From Streptomyces sp. 15-116A (GTDB lineage Bacteria > Actinomycetota > Actinomycetes > Streptomycetales > Streptomycetaceae), in assembly GCF_025290915.1 (NCBI RefSeq), contig NZ_JAOCQE010000003.1, forward strand, positions 21,963 through 85,962: a DNA stretch of 64,000 nt, given 5' to 3'. This document shows, in pieces, positions 51,018 to 59,576 of this stretch. The position numbers and the translations under genes were made by a program. Within the stretch, counting starts at the first letter, position 1. Each line of letters opens with the position of its first letter. The notes under the pieces were generated by a model. It did not search any database. It had not been told where the DNA came from and was given only the letters and a program-made list of their open reading frames with translations.

Positions 51018-51797
51018 ATGTCTGAGCTGACGCAAAGTCAGATCACCACGCACCAGCCGCAGCACGACTCCGTCATACGCATCGACCCAGGCCCGCGGGA
51101 CTTCTCGAGCCTCAACGAAGTCGTCCGCAAGGGATCGAGGATCGGCAACGAGCGCTTGGACGGCGACGACCACCTCAACGAGGTCGTCCCCAAGCCGTGG
51201 GGGATGGAGTACCGCATCTACGTGGACGACTTCATCGACGTGTGGAATCTGAGGATCGAGCAGGGCCAGTCCACGTCGATGCATGTCCACCCCCGCAAAC
51301 TCACCTATCTGCTGTGCCTCGCCGGACAGGGGGTCACGGACACGCTCACCCAGCAGTACCCCCTCGGCGCCGGCACGATTCTGCGTATCGGCGGTGGCGC
51401 CTTCCACGCCACCCGCAGCCTCGGCCCCGGGCCGCTGTGGCTGGTGGAGGTCGAAGCCCCGCGCAACAAGTTCGACCTCATCCGGCTGCGCGACAACTAC
51501 GCTCGGGAGAACACCGCCTACGAGACCGACTACGCCGAGGCCCCGGACGTGCCGGCCCAGCCGGTGTCGTACCTGCCGCAGGCCCGGCTGCGGGAGAAGT
51601 CGCCCGGCGGCGAGTTCTCCTTCTCCGTCCGCGCAGGCATGGACGTCTTCTACCGGCGCCGGCGGCAGGACCTGTTCCACATCCCGCTCGGCCTGACCGG
51701 TGTCATCACCGGCGAAGTGGACATCCTCGCGCCCGCCCGGGGCGACAGCCGCCGCCCGGCACTCGACCAGTACTACCTCTCCCTCGCGCTCGCCTGA
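51018..51797 (+). CDS. Cupin-domain protein
   Basis: A 259-aa protein. The first cupin motif is GQSTSMHVHPRKLTYLLCLAG with the two metal histidines and the second is LGAGTILRIGGGAFHATRSL with the third His. The lead-in PWGMEYRIYVDDFIDVWNL resembles mannose-6-phosphate isomerase type II/sugar cupins. A second, weaker beta region follows residue 170. ATG 51018 follows AAGGGGG. It opens the plus-strand arm of the DJ-1 cluster. Reaction unknown. Confidence 0.82.
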   Translation: MSELTQSQITTHQPQHDSVIRIDPGPRDFSSLNEVVRKGSRIGNERLDGDDHLNEVVPKPWGMEYRIYVDDFIDVWNLRIEQGQSTSMHVHPRKLTYLLCLAGQGVTDTLTQQYPLGAGTILRIGGGAFHATRSLGPGPLWLVEVEAPRNKFDLIRLRDNYARENTAYETDYAEAPDVPAQPVSYLPQARLREKSPGGEFSFSVRAGMDVFYRRRRQDLFHIPLGLTGVITGEVDILAPARGDSRRPALDQYYLSLALA

Positions 51798-51871
51798 CCG
51801 CCAGGGGTGTCCGCATCGCTCCGCACCGACCCGGAGCGACGTTTCGTACCGACCCAGAACGGAGCACACCC

Positions 51872-52429
51872 ATGCCCAGCGCCGTGATCATCACCGGCCC
51901 CGGCTTCCAGGACCACGACGTCGTCTACACCTACTACCGGCTCCTGGAGGAGGGCTGGCACGTGGACGTCGCCACCAGGAACGGTGCCGACGTCATCGGC
52001 AAGTACGGTGTCCCGCTGCCGATGGACAAGACCGCCAAGCCCCTGGTCGCCTTCGACCAGCTCGATGCCGCCGCCTACGACGCGGTGATCCTCACCGGCG
52101 GTCATGAAGCCCCCGACCGCGTCCGGCAGGACGCGCACGTCCTCGACTTCGTGCGTGCCATGGACCGGGAGGAGAAGGTCGTGGCCGGCCTGTGCCACGG
52201 TCCGTGGATCATGGTATCGGCAGGGGTGCTCAAGGGCCGCACCGCCTGCGCCTACATCGGCCTGCGCGACGATGTCGTCAACGCCGGGGCGAACGTCGTG
52301 GACTCCGACGTGATCGTGGACGGCCACATCATCACCTGCTCCTACTACGCCTACGTCGGCCGCTTCATGCGCGCCGTGTTCGACACCGTCGCCGAGAAGG
52401 CCGGACAGACCAGGTCGGCAGCGGCCTGA
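51872..52429 (+). CDS. DJ-1/PfpI family protein (second of three)
   Basis: A 185-aa protein of the PfpI/YhbO type. The nucleophile Cys lies in VAGLCHGPWIMVSAG, the upstream ILTGGHEAPD supplies the active-site Glu/His environment, and the N-terminus MPSAVIITGPGFQDHDVVYT is typical. Members have been described as proteases, glyoxalases or deglycases, and the true activity is debated. ATG 51872 follows ACGGAGC. Confidence 0.88.
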   Translation: MPSAVIITGPGFQDHDVVYTYYRLLEEGWHVDVATRNGADVIGKYGVPLPMDKTAKPLVAFDQLDAAAYDAVILTGGHEAPDRVRQDAHVLDFVRAMDREEKVVAGLCHGPWIMVSAGVLKGRTACAYIGLRDDVVNAGANVVDSDVIVDGHIITCSYYAYVGRFMRAVFDTVAEKAGQTRSAAA

Positions 52430-52574
52430 CACCGGACCCCGGGACACCTGCACGCGAAGGAACCGGGGAATCGCTGCCACCACCTGGGCGCGGGGCGCCG
52501 GGAGGCGTACTCCCCCGGCCGCACCATCCCGGCGCCCCGCCCGTCCGCCCACGTCCGTCACTCGGGGGAGCCTC

Positions 52575-53306
52575 GTGCTGATACTCGACTTCGACGGCGT
52601 CATCGCCGACGCCTTCCATGAATGCGCCATCGTCACCTACCACGCCGACCAGGATCCCCAGCAGGTCGCCGGCACGTCCCTCACGGAGCTGGCCGCGGCA
52701 CTGCCACAGGGCTTTCTCGACCGCTTCCGCGTGGTGCGCAAGTACGCCCGTGTCCTGGGGGACTTCATGGTCGCCCGCGACCCGCGGGCCGCCTCCCTCT
52801 CGGGTGTCGTCGACTACGAAGCCCTGCTCGCCCGCATCCCGCCCGAGCGTCTGACCGCCCTCACCGAGGGCGCCACTGCCGTCCGCGCCGCCCTGCGCGC
52901 GGCCCAGGCACCCCGGTGGAGGGCGATGCACACCCTCTACCCCGGCATCCGGGACCTGCTGGAACGCCACCAGGGGCGCGGCACCTCGATCGTCACCGCC
53001 AAGGACGCCGACTCGGTGTGGGAGATCCTCGAGCATCATCGCCTCCGATCCACCGTCGTAGAGGTGATCGGCGAATGTTCCGACAAGCGGTCCGCCGTCC
53101 TGGACCTCGCCGCCGCCGACGGCATCCCCGCCGAGGCCGTCACCTTCATCGACGACCACATCACCAACGCCCTCGCCGTGCGGGACACCGGCGCGCGCTC
53201 CTTGTGGGCCTGGTGGGGCTATCACACCCCGGACCACATCGACCTGGCGGTACAGCGCCGCCAGCGCCGCATCTACCTGCCCGAACTGGCCACTCTCACG
53301 GCCTGA
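52575..53306 (+). CDS. HAD-superfamily hydrolase
   Basis: A 243-aa protein. HAD motif I is LILDFDGVIAD (nucleophile Asp), motif II Thr/Ser in SIVTAKDADS, motif III Lys in SDKRSAV and motif IV FIDDHITNA. It has a helical cap between residues 15 and 125. Likely a small-molecule phosphatase or phosphonatase-like enzyme. GTG 52575 follows GGGGGAG. It lies between two DJ-1 genes in the same direction. Confidence 0.87.
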   Translation: MLILDFDGVIADAFHECAIVTYHADQDPQQVAGTSLTELAAALPQGFLDRFRVVRKYARVLGDFMVARDPRAASLSGVVDYEALLARIPPERLTALTEGATAVRAALRAAQAPRWRAMHTLYPGIRDLLERHQGRGTSIVTAKDADSVWEILEHHRLRSTVVEVIGECSDKRSAVLDLAAADGIPAEAVTFIDDHITNALAVRDTGARSLWAWWGYHTPDHIDLAVQRRQRRIYLPELATLTA

Positions 53307-53321
53307 ACCGAAAGGACCCCC

Positions 53322-53996
53322 GTGCCGAAGGTACTCTTCGCTCTCACCTCCAACGACCGGCTCGGCAACACCGGCCGCAAGACAGGCTTCTACGTCCCCG
53401 AAGTCGCCGACCCCGCCCGGGTCTTCCAGCAGGCCGGCTGGGACATCGCGTTCGTCTCCGTCGAGGGCGGCACCCCGCCGAAGGACGGCGTGAAGGAAGG
53501 CGACACCGTGTCCGCCGACTTCCTCGCCGAGTACGCCGACGCCCTCGCCGCCACGCCTACGGCCCAGGAGCTGCGGGCCCAGGACTACGACGCCATCTAC
53601 TACGCCGGCGGCCACGGCACCATGTGGGACTTCCCGCACGCCGCCGACCTCGCGCGGCTGGCCGAGGCGATCTACCAGCGCGGCGGTGTCGTCGCCGCCG
53701 TCTGCCACGGCCCCGCGGGGCTGCTGCCGCTCACCCTGCCCGACGGCCGGCCGCTGGTCGACGGCAAGCAGGTGTCCGCCTTCACGAACGAGGAGGAGGC
53801 TGCAGTGGGCCTCAGTGACGTCGTCCCCTTTGCACTCGAAACCGCACTGATCGACAAGGGGGCAAAGATCACCAAGGCCGGCAACTTCGCGGAGCACGCC
53901 GTGGCCGACGGCCGACTGGTCACCGGTCAGAACCCGGCGTCCGCTGCCAGGGTCGCAGAGCTGACAATCAGCCAGTTCTCGGAACTCTCAAACTGA
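53322..53996 (+). CDS. DJ-1/PfpI family protein, Hsp31-like (third of three)
   Basis: A 224-aa class I glutamine-amidotransferase-fold protein. The active-site Cys is in VAAVCHGPAGLLP, with YYAGGHGTMWDFP supplying the neighbouring motif and AEHAVADGRLVTGQNPASA at the C-terminus. This architecture matches Hsp31/glyoxalase III-like proteins that act on methylglyoxal. The start GTG lies 15 bases after the HAD gene. The presence of three divergent DJ-1 proteins in 4 kb is exceptional. Confidence 0.9.
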   Translation: MPKVLFALTSNDRLGNTGRKTGFYVPEVADPARVFQQAGWDIAFVSVEGGTPPKDGVKEGDTVSADFLAEYADALAATPTAQELRAQDYDAIYYAGGHGTMWDFPHAADLARLAEAIYQRGGVVAAVCHGPAGLLPLTLPDGRPLVDGKQVSAFTNEEEAAVGLSDVVPFALETALIDKGAKITKAGNFAEHAVADGRLVTGQNPASAARVAELTISQFSELSN

Positions 53997-54175
53997 GCTC
54001 CGAAACACGTCGATAAGATCGGATACGGCGGGTGGACGTGAGGCGCAGGACCGGGCACCCACGGCACCCGCCGGTATCCAGTGGTGCTTCTGTAATGTCA
54101 GCAGTAAACGGGGACAGTGTGGACCACGCTGCCAGGCGCGCCACGTCCTCTGCCGGCTACGGGGGGCCGGTCGAT

Positions 54176-55108
54176 ATGCAATTGGGATGGTTGCACACGT
54201 TCATCACCGTCTATCACAAGGGATCGTTCACCAAAGCCGCCGCGCACCTGGGCATCACCCAGCCCGCCGTCACCCAGCAGATCCGCGGGCTCGAAGCAGA
54301 GCTGGGCAAGGCACTCTTCGACCGCACACCGCAGGGAGCCGTTCCGACACCGGAGGCAGAGGCTCTCGCGCACGACATCGAAGGCCCCATCACCGGGCTG
54401 ACCGCCGCCATCAACCGGCACTTCGACACCTCACCGTCGAACCGTCCGATACGCCTGGGCGGACCCGCGGACCTGATCGCCGCGCGCGTCCTGCCCTCGC
54501 TGGGACGCCTCATCGCCGGCGGACTCGATTTACGGATCACGCTCGGGGAGTCCGACGGACTCCTCGACGACCTCAAAGCCGGTCACCTCGACCTGGTGAT
54601 CTCCACCATCCAGCCACGCAGCCGGGGGCTGGCCGGTACAGCACTCACCGACGAGGAGTTCGCCCTCGTCGCCTCACCCGAGGTCGCGGACAGCCTCCCG
54701 CCCGGAAGTCTCACCACGGAGGGGGGCCGCACCCTGGCGAAACTACCGATGATCTCGTACGCGGAGAGCCTGCCGATCATCCGCCGGTACTGGGACATCG
54801 TCTTCGACGGCCCGCCACCCGGGCCTCCGGCCGTGGTCGTGCCCGACCTCCGTGGCGCCATCTCCGCCGTGGTGGCGGGCGCGGGAATCTCCGTCGTGCC
54901 CACCTACCTGTGCTCTGAGGAGATCGCAAACGGACAGTTGGTGATGTTGCTGGAACCGGACATCCCTCCGATCAACACCTTTCACCTGGCCGTCCGCTCG
55001 GGAACCCTCAGCGACACACGCCTCTCCCGGCTTCACGCCCACCTGGTCGCTGAAGCGCGTCATTGGACTTCCGGACGCTCGGATCGGTCTTCCCGCCCCG
55101 TACGCTAA
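54176..55108 (+). CDS. LysR-family transcriptional regulator
   Basis: About 310 aa from ATG 54176 (MQLGWLHTFITVYHKGSFTK), the position that puts the helix-turn-helix at residues 18-37 (TKAAAHLGITQPAVTQQIRG) as in typical LysR proteins. A frame open to 54032 is rejected. The effector domain follows (RLGGPADLIAARVLP...SYAESLPIIRRYW). It ends the DJ-1 cluster and is a candidate regulator of the paired inverted sites at 50871-50952. Confidence 0.9.
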   Translation: MQLGWLHTFITVYHKGSFTKAAAHLGITQPAVTQQIRGLEAELGKALFDRTPQGAVPTPEAEALAHDIEGPITGLTAAINRHFDTSPSNRPIRLGGPADLIAARVLPSLGRLIAGGLDLRITLGESDGLLDDLKAGHLDLVISTIQPRSRGLAGTALTDEEFALVASPEVADSLPPGSLTTEGGRTLAKLPMISYAESLPIIRRYWDIVFDGPPPGPPAVVVPDLRGAISAVVAGAGISVVPTYLCSEEIANGQLVMLLEPDIPPINTFHLAVRSGTLSDTRLSRLHAHLVAEARHWTSGRSDRSSRPVR

Positions 55109-55113
55109 CGGGC

Positions 55114-55791
55114 ATGCCTGCCGTGAAGACCAAGCGGATGCCGCGTGCGGTGCGGGAGCAGCAGATGCTGGATGCCGCCGTACAGACCTTCGGACAGCGG
55201 GGGTACATGGCCGCGTCGATGGACGAGATCGCCGAACTGGCGGGTGTGTCCAAGCCGTTGGTCTATCTGTATCTGAACTCGAAGGACGACCTGTTCAGCG
55301 CGTGCATCCGGCGGGAGGCGAAGGCGCTCACCGAGGCCGTGCGGGCCGGGGCCCGGCCGGAGCTGCCCGCCGACCGGCAGCTCTGGGCCGGGCTGACCGC
55401 GTTCTTCACGCACACCGCCCGTCATCCGGACGGCTGGGCCGTGCTGCATCTGCAGGCCCGCACCCACGGCGAGGTCTTCGCCGGTGAGGTCGCGGCGATG
55501 CGCGCGGAGATCGTGGCGTTCGTGACCCAGCTCATCCTCGCCACCGCGCGTGATGCCCACCGTGACCCCGATCTGCCCGCGGCCGAGGTCTCCGGTCTCG
55601 CCGAAGCGCTCGTCGGCGCCGCCGAGTCACTGGCCGACTGGGCCAACTCCACCCCGGGCGTCACCGCCCGCCAGGCCGCGGCCACGCTGATGAACTTCGC
55701 CTGGGCGGGGCTCGGCGATCTCATGGCCGGGCGCCGGTGGACGCCTCCGGAGGACGACGAGGACCCCGCCGGTCAGGGCGCGCCGACCTGA
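55114..55791 (+). CDS. TetR-family regulator of the lipid genes
   Basis: A 225-aa TetR protein, ATG 55114. Helix-turn-helix: FGQRGYMAASMDEIAELAGV then SKPLVYLYLNSKDDL. The C-terminal helical domain is typical of acyl-CoA-responsive regulators. It converges on the MaoC gene and overlaps it by 19 bases. A good candidate to bind the palindromes at 57971-58000 that control the hydratase/FabG and thiolase genes (inference). Confidence 0.9.
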   Translation: MPAVKTKRMPRAVREQQMLDAAVQTFGQRGYMAASMDEIAELAGVSKPLVYLYLNSKDDLFSACIRREAKALTEAVRAGARPELPADRQLWAGLTAFFTHTARHPDGWAVLHLQARTHGEVFAGEVAAMRAEIVAFVTQLILATARDAHRDPDLPAAEVSGLAEALVGAAESLADWANSTPGVTARQAAATLMNFAWAGLGDLMAGRRWTPPEDDEDPAGQGAPT

Positions 55792-56633
55792 CCGGTCACG
55801 TGCAGCCGTTCGCCGGTCCCGCGAAGCTCGAAACGGCCGTCCTGTGCCCCGTAGCTCACCGTGCCGGGCAGCAGGAGCGGCGCCTTGAAGTCGGCTCGGA
55901 CCGTCGCCCGCTCCGGCACCCCGTGCTCGGCCAGGCAGCGGGCCACCGTCCACATGCCGTGCGCGATGGCGCGCGGGAAGCCGAAGAGGCGGGCGGTGAG
56001 CGGGTGCAGATGGATCGGGTTGCGGTCGCCGGACGCGGCGCCGTAGCGGCGGCCCAGGTCGGCGGGCAGGCGCCATTCGGTGAGGGTGGGGAGGGGGGCC
56101 GGGGGTTCCGTGGTGCGTGGCTCGGACGAGGGCGTCGCGGTGCGGTGGCGGGCCAGGTACGTGCTGCTCGATTCCCAGGCGAGGGTGTTGCCGGTACGCA
56201 GTTCGGTGACCACGGTGGCTTCCGTGCCGCGTCGGTGGGGCGCCAAGTGGTCGACGTACACGGTGAGTTCGTACTGTCCCGTCGCCGGGAGCGTGCGGTG
56301 GCGGGTGAGGGCGATCGACGTGTGGACCAGGCCCAGCAGCGGCAGCGGGAACGCGCGGTCGCTCATCAGGCGCATCGCCAGCGGGAAGCCCAGCACATGC
56401 GGATACGTCACCGGCAGCGCGTCCTCGCCGGTGGAGAAGCCGCACACCCTCTCGTACGTCGCCAGTCGGGCCAGGTCGACGCGCCCGTCCGGGAGGACGA
56501 GGCGGGTGTGCGGGAACTCGGCGTCGGGGCTGGGGCGTTTGAGGGGGGAGAGGGCGGCGCCCCGCGCGAGGTGGCGTGCGAGGGAAGGGGGTCTGGTGAG
56601 GACAGTGGTGTCCATGGTGGTCACGGTGGTCAC
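55773..56633 (-). CDS. MaoC-like (R)-specific enoyl hydratase, HtdX-like
   Basis: A 286-aa double-hotdog protein. The hydratase-2 motif is in the C-terminal half: YGAASGDRNPIHLHPLTARL then FGFPRAIAHGMW, with catalytic Asp and His. The N-terminal half is a degenerate hotdog. The order hydratase, long FabG, divergent thiolase equals mycobacterial htdX-fabG4/fadA2. It would hydrate enoyl-CoA or enoyl-ACP. The start overlaps the FabG stop. Confidence 0.88.
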   Translation of the reverse strand: MTTVTTMDTTVLTRPPSLARHLARGAALSPLKRPSPDAEFPHTRLVLPDGRVDLARLATYERVCGFSTGEDALPVTYPHVLGFPLAMRLMSDRAFPLPLLGLVHTSIALTRHRTLPATGQYELTVYVDHLAPHRRGTEATVVTELRTGNTLAWESSSTYLARHRTATPSSEPRTTEPPAPLPTLTEWRLPADLGRRYGAASGDRNPIHLHPLTARLFGFPRAIAHGMWTVARCLAEHGVPERATVRADFKAPLLLPGTVSYGAQDGRFELRGTGERLHVTGQVGAP

Positions 56634-57931
56634 GCTCCCAGCAGGCTCTGGCCGCAGACCCGTACGACCTGGCCGTTGACCGCGCCGGAGGCCGGGTGGG
56701 CGAGCCAGGCCGTGGTCTCGGCGACGTCCACCGGCAGTCCGCCCTGTGCCAGGGAGTTCATACGGCGGCCCGCCTCGCGGATGAACAGCGGGACCGCCGC
56801 CGTCATCTTCGTCTCGATGAAGCCCGGCGCCACCGCGTTCACCGTGACCCCGTGGTCGGCGAGCGCGCGGGGTGCCAGGGAGCGGACCAGGCCGGTGATG
56901 CCCGCCTTGCTCGCGCCGTAGTTGGTCTGGCCGGCGTTTCCGGCGATGCCCGCGATGGAGGCCGTGGCGACGATACGGCCGCCACGCCTCAGGGTCCCGG
57001 CGGCCAGGAGGGCGTCCGTGGTGCGCAGGACGCTCGCCAGGTTCACCTCCAGGACCGAAGTCCAGCGGTCGGCGGGCATGTTGACCAGGCGCCGGTCGCG
57101 GGTGATGCCCGCGTTGTGGATGAGGATGTCGAGCCCCTCGGGAAGGGCTTCGGCGATACGCGTTCCGGCGTCGGCGGCGGTGATGTCGAGGGGGAGGGCC
57201 GTGCCGCCGAGGCGTTCGGCGACGCGGCGGGCGTCCGCCTCGGCCTGGGGTACGTCGAGGACGACGACCTCGGCGCCGTGGCGGGCCAGCGTCTCGGCGA
57301 CCGCCTCGCCGATGCCGCGCGCGGCGCCGGTGATCAGCGCGGTGCGTCCGGCGAGCGGGCGGGTCCAGTCGGCGGGGGCGGTGACCTGCTGGGCGCCGAC
57401 CTCGATCACCTGGCCGCTGACGTAGGCGGACCCGGGGGAGAGCAGGAAGCGGAGCGTGGACCCGGCGGCGGGGGCGTCGGTGAGGCGGACCAGGTTGACG
57501 GTCCTGCCCCGGCCGATCTCCTTGCCGAGGGAGCGGGTGAAGCCCTCCAGCGCCTGCTGGGCGGCGGCCTGGTGGTGGTCGGCGGGGTCGAGCGGGGCGC
57601 CGAGGACGACGATCCTGCCGCTCGCGGCGACCGAGCGGACGACGGGGTGCAGGGCCGCGTGGACGTCGGTGAGGCCCTCCACGTCGCGGATCCCGGTGGC
57701 GTCCAGGACGACCGCCGCGGGGTGGCCGTCGTCGCTGGGCAGACCCGTGCGGGCGAGGACCGGCGCGAGGTCCAGGTCGGACTTGCCCGCGGTGAGGTGG
57801 AGCAGGCCGCCGTCCAGGTCCGGCCGCTCGGGTGACCAGCGCTTCAGCGCCGCGGGCTGGGGCAGGCCCAGGCGGCGGGTGAGGAAGCGGCCGGGCGCGG
57901 TGCCGGTGAAGCTCAGATAGCGGTCGGCCAT
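56630..57931 (-). CDS. 3-oxoacyl-ACP/CoA reductase, long FabG4-like SDR
   Basis: A 433-aa protein, start ATG 57931. A degenerate N-terminal Rossmann domain (about 1-200) precedes a complete SDR domain. That domain has TGAARGIGEAVA, NAGITRDRRLVNM, catalytic Ser in ATASIAGIAGNAGQ and Y-x-x-x-K in NYGASKAGITG. This two-domain form is the FabG4 type that reduces 3-ketoacyl-CoA with NADH. It shares an operon with the MaoC gene. The long open frame upstream is antisense to the thiolase and is not coding. Confidence 0.92.
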   Translation of the reverse strand: MADRYLSFTGTAPGRFLTRRLGLPQPAALKRWSPERPDLDGGLLHLTAGKSDLDLAPVLARTGLPSDDGHPAAVVLDATGIRDVEGLTDVHAALHPVVRSVAASGRIVVLGAPLDPADHHQAAAQQALEGFTRSLGKEIGRGRTVNLVRLTDAPAAGSTLRFLLSPGSAYVSGQVIEVGAQQVTAPADWTRPLAGRTALITGAARGIGEAVAETLARHGAEVVVLDVPQAEADARRVAERLGGTALPLDITAADAGTRIAEALPEGLDILIHNAGITRDRRLVNMPADRWTSVLEVNLASVLRTTDALLAAGTLRRGGRIVATASIAGIAGNAGQTNYGASKAGITGLVRSLAPRALADHGVTVNAVAPGFIETKMTAAVPLFIREAGRRMNSLAQGGLPVDVAETTAWLAHPASGAVNGQVVRVCGQSLLGA

Positions 57932-57970
57932 GTGCGACTCCCAGCAGGGTGTGAAGGGCTCACTTCTGTG

Positions 57971-58000
57971 CTTACTCTGGAGTAAGGTTACCGGAGGTAA
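57971..58000. promoter_or_regulatory. Adjacent operator palindromes between FabG and thiolase genes
   Basis: CTTACTC-TG-GAGTAAG (57971-57986) is followed immediately by TTACC-GGA-GGTAA (57988-58000). Both are perfect palindromes with TTAC/GTAA ends, in the 99-bp gap between divergent lipid genes. They look like one regulator site in two copies, most likely for the nearby TetR protein. Confidence 0.65.
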
Positions 58001-58030
58001 GCCTATGTCACCGGTGAGGAGCAGGTCGAG

Positions 58031-59317
58031 ATGAGCCCCCTGGAACCGACGGCCGTGCGACGCGTCGCGATCATCGGCGGCAGCCGCATCCCCTTCGCCC
58101 GCTCCGACGGCCCGTACGCCACCGCCTCCAACCAGGAGATGCTCACCGCCGCGCTGGACGGCCTCGTCGAACGGTACGGGCTGCAAACCCCCGGCGCGGT
58201 GGGCGAGTTCGTCGCCGGGGCCGTGCTCAAGCACAGCCGGGACTTCAACCTCGCCCGGGAGACCGTCCTCGGCTCCGCGCTGGACGCCCGCACGCCCGCG
58301 TACGACATCCAGCAGGCCTGCGGCACCGGGCTGCAGGCCGTCATCGCCGCCGCCAACAAGATCGCCCTCGGGCAGACCGAGTCCGCGATCGCGGGCGGCG
58401 CGGACACCGCCAGCGACGCGCCCCTCGGGCTCAACGACAGCCTGCGCAAGGTGCTGCTGGAGGCGCGGCGGGCCACGTCGCTCGGGGCGCGGGTGAAGGC
58501 TCTGGCGAAGGTGCGGCCGGGGCACCTCGTGCCCGACATCCCGCGCAACGCCGAACCGCGGACGGGCCTGTCCATGGGCGAGCACGCGGCCGTCACCGCC
58601 CGCGCCTGGGGCATCTCCCGCGAGGCCCAGGACGAACTGGCGGCCACCAGTCACCAGCGGCTGGCGGCGGCGTACGAACGCGGCTTCTTCCGGGACCTGG
58701 TGGTGCCGTTCCGGGGGCTGGCCCGGGACCAGAATCTGCGGCCGGGTTCGACCGTGGAGAAACTCGCCGCGCTGAAGCCGGTGTTCGGCCTCGACGGCCC
58801 CGAACCGACCATGACGGCGGGCAATTCGACGCCGCTCACGGACGGTGCCGCCGTGGTGCTGCTGGCGAGCGAGGAGTGGGCCGAGGAGCGGGGCCTGGAG
58901 CCGCTGGCCCACCTCACCGCGTACGAGACCGCCGCCGTGGACTTCGTGGCGGGCGATGTCGCCGGCGGCGAGGACGGGCTGCTGATGGCACCGGCGTACG
59001 CGGTGCCGCGCATGCTGGAGCGCGCCGGGCTCGGCATCGAGGACTTCGATCTGATCGAGGTGCACGAGGCCTTCGCCTCGCAGGTGCTCGCCACCCTGGC
59101 CGCCTGGGAGAAGCGGGGGCTGGCGCCCGTGGACCGCGCGCGGCTGAACGTGGCCGGGTCCTCGCTGGCGACCGGGCATCCCTTCGCCGCGACCGGCGCC
59201 CGGATCGTCGCCACCCTGGCGAAGCTGCTCGCCGAACGGGACGCGCCCGCACGGGGGCTCATCTCCGTGTGCGCGGCGGGCGGTCAGGGGGTGACGGCGA
59301 TTCTCGAGCGCGCGTGA
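58031..59317 (+). CDS. Acetyl-CoA C-acyltransferase (thiolase), FadA2-like
   Basis: A 428-aa thiolase. Acylated Cys in IQQACGTGLQA, the conserved VHEAFASQ, GHPFAATGARI with His, and the C-terminal catalytic Cys in SVCAAGGQGVTAIL. Full family length. It carries out the last step of beta-oxidation or the reverse condensation. ATG 58031 follows GGTGAGGAG. Divergent from the hydratase/FabG pair across the shared palindromes. Confidence 0.95.
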   Translation: MSPLEPTAVRRVAIIGGSRIPFARSDGPYATASNQEMLTAALDGLVERYGLQTPGAVGEFVAGAVLKHSRDFNLARETVLGSALDARTPAYDIQQACGTGLQAVIAAANKIALGQTESAIAGGADTASDAPLGLNDSLRKVLLEARRATSLGARVKALAKVRPGHLVPDIPRNAEPRTGLSMGEHAAVTARAWGISREAQDELAATSHQRLAAAYERGFFRDLVVPFRGLARDQNLRPGSTVEKLAALKPVFGLDGPEPTMTAGNSTPLTDGAAVVLLASEEWAEERGLEPLAHLTAYETAAVDFVAGDVAGGEDGLLMAPAYAVPRMLERAGLGIEDFDLIEVHEAFASQVLATLAAWEKRGLAPVDRARLNVAGSSLATGHPFAATGARIVATLAKLLAERDAPARGLISVCAAGGQGVTAILERA

Positions 59318-59370
59318 GGAGCCGCGCCCCGCACCCCTGAGCGGACCCGATGTCCGCACAGAAGCTGAGT

Positions 59371-59451
59371 GGCCCTCACATAACCGCCGACGTTGCACAC
59401 GCCCGGCTCCGGACCATCCCCGGACCCGCACAAACCCCCCATGTGAGGGCC
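59371..59451. promoter_or_regulatory. Spaced 11-bp inverted repeat upstream of acyl-CoA ligase
   Basis: GGCCCTCACAT (59371-59381) and ATGTGAGGGCC (59441-59451) are exact complements with 59 bases between. The 259-bp gap between the thiolase and ligase genes contains no gene. It may be an operator pair with looping, or a long-stem terminator for the thiolase. Confidence 0.4.
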
Positions 59452-59576
59452 GTACGATCCCCAGACCGAACCGGCGGTAACCCCTTTCCCCAGGGTGCCG
59501 TCCGTGAGTGCCTCCCGCCGCGAGGCCCGTACCTCGAGGCAGCAGGCCCACCACTGCACGCCCCAGGAGCCGCCCC

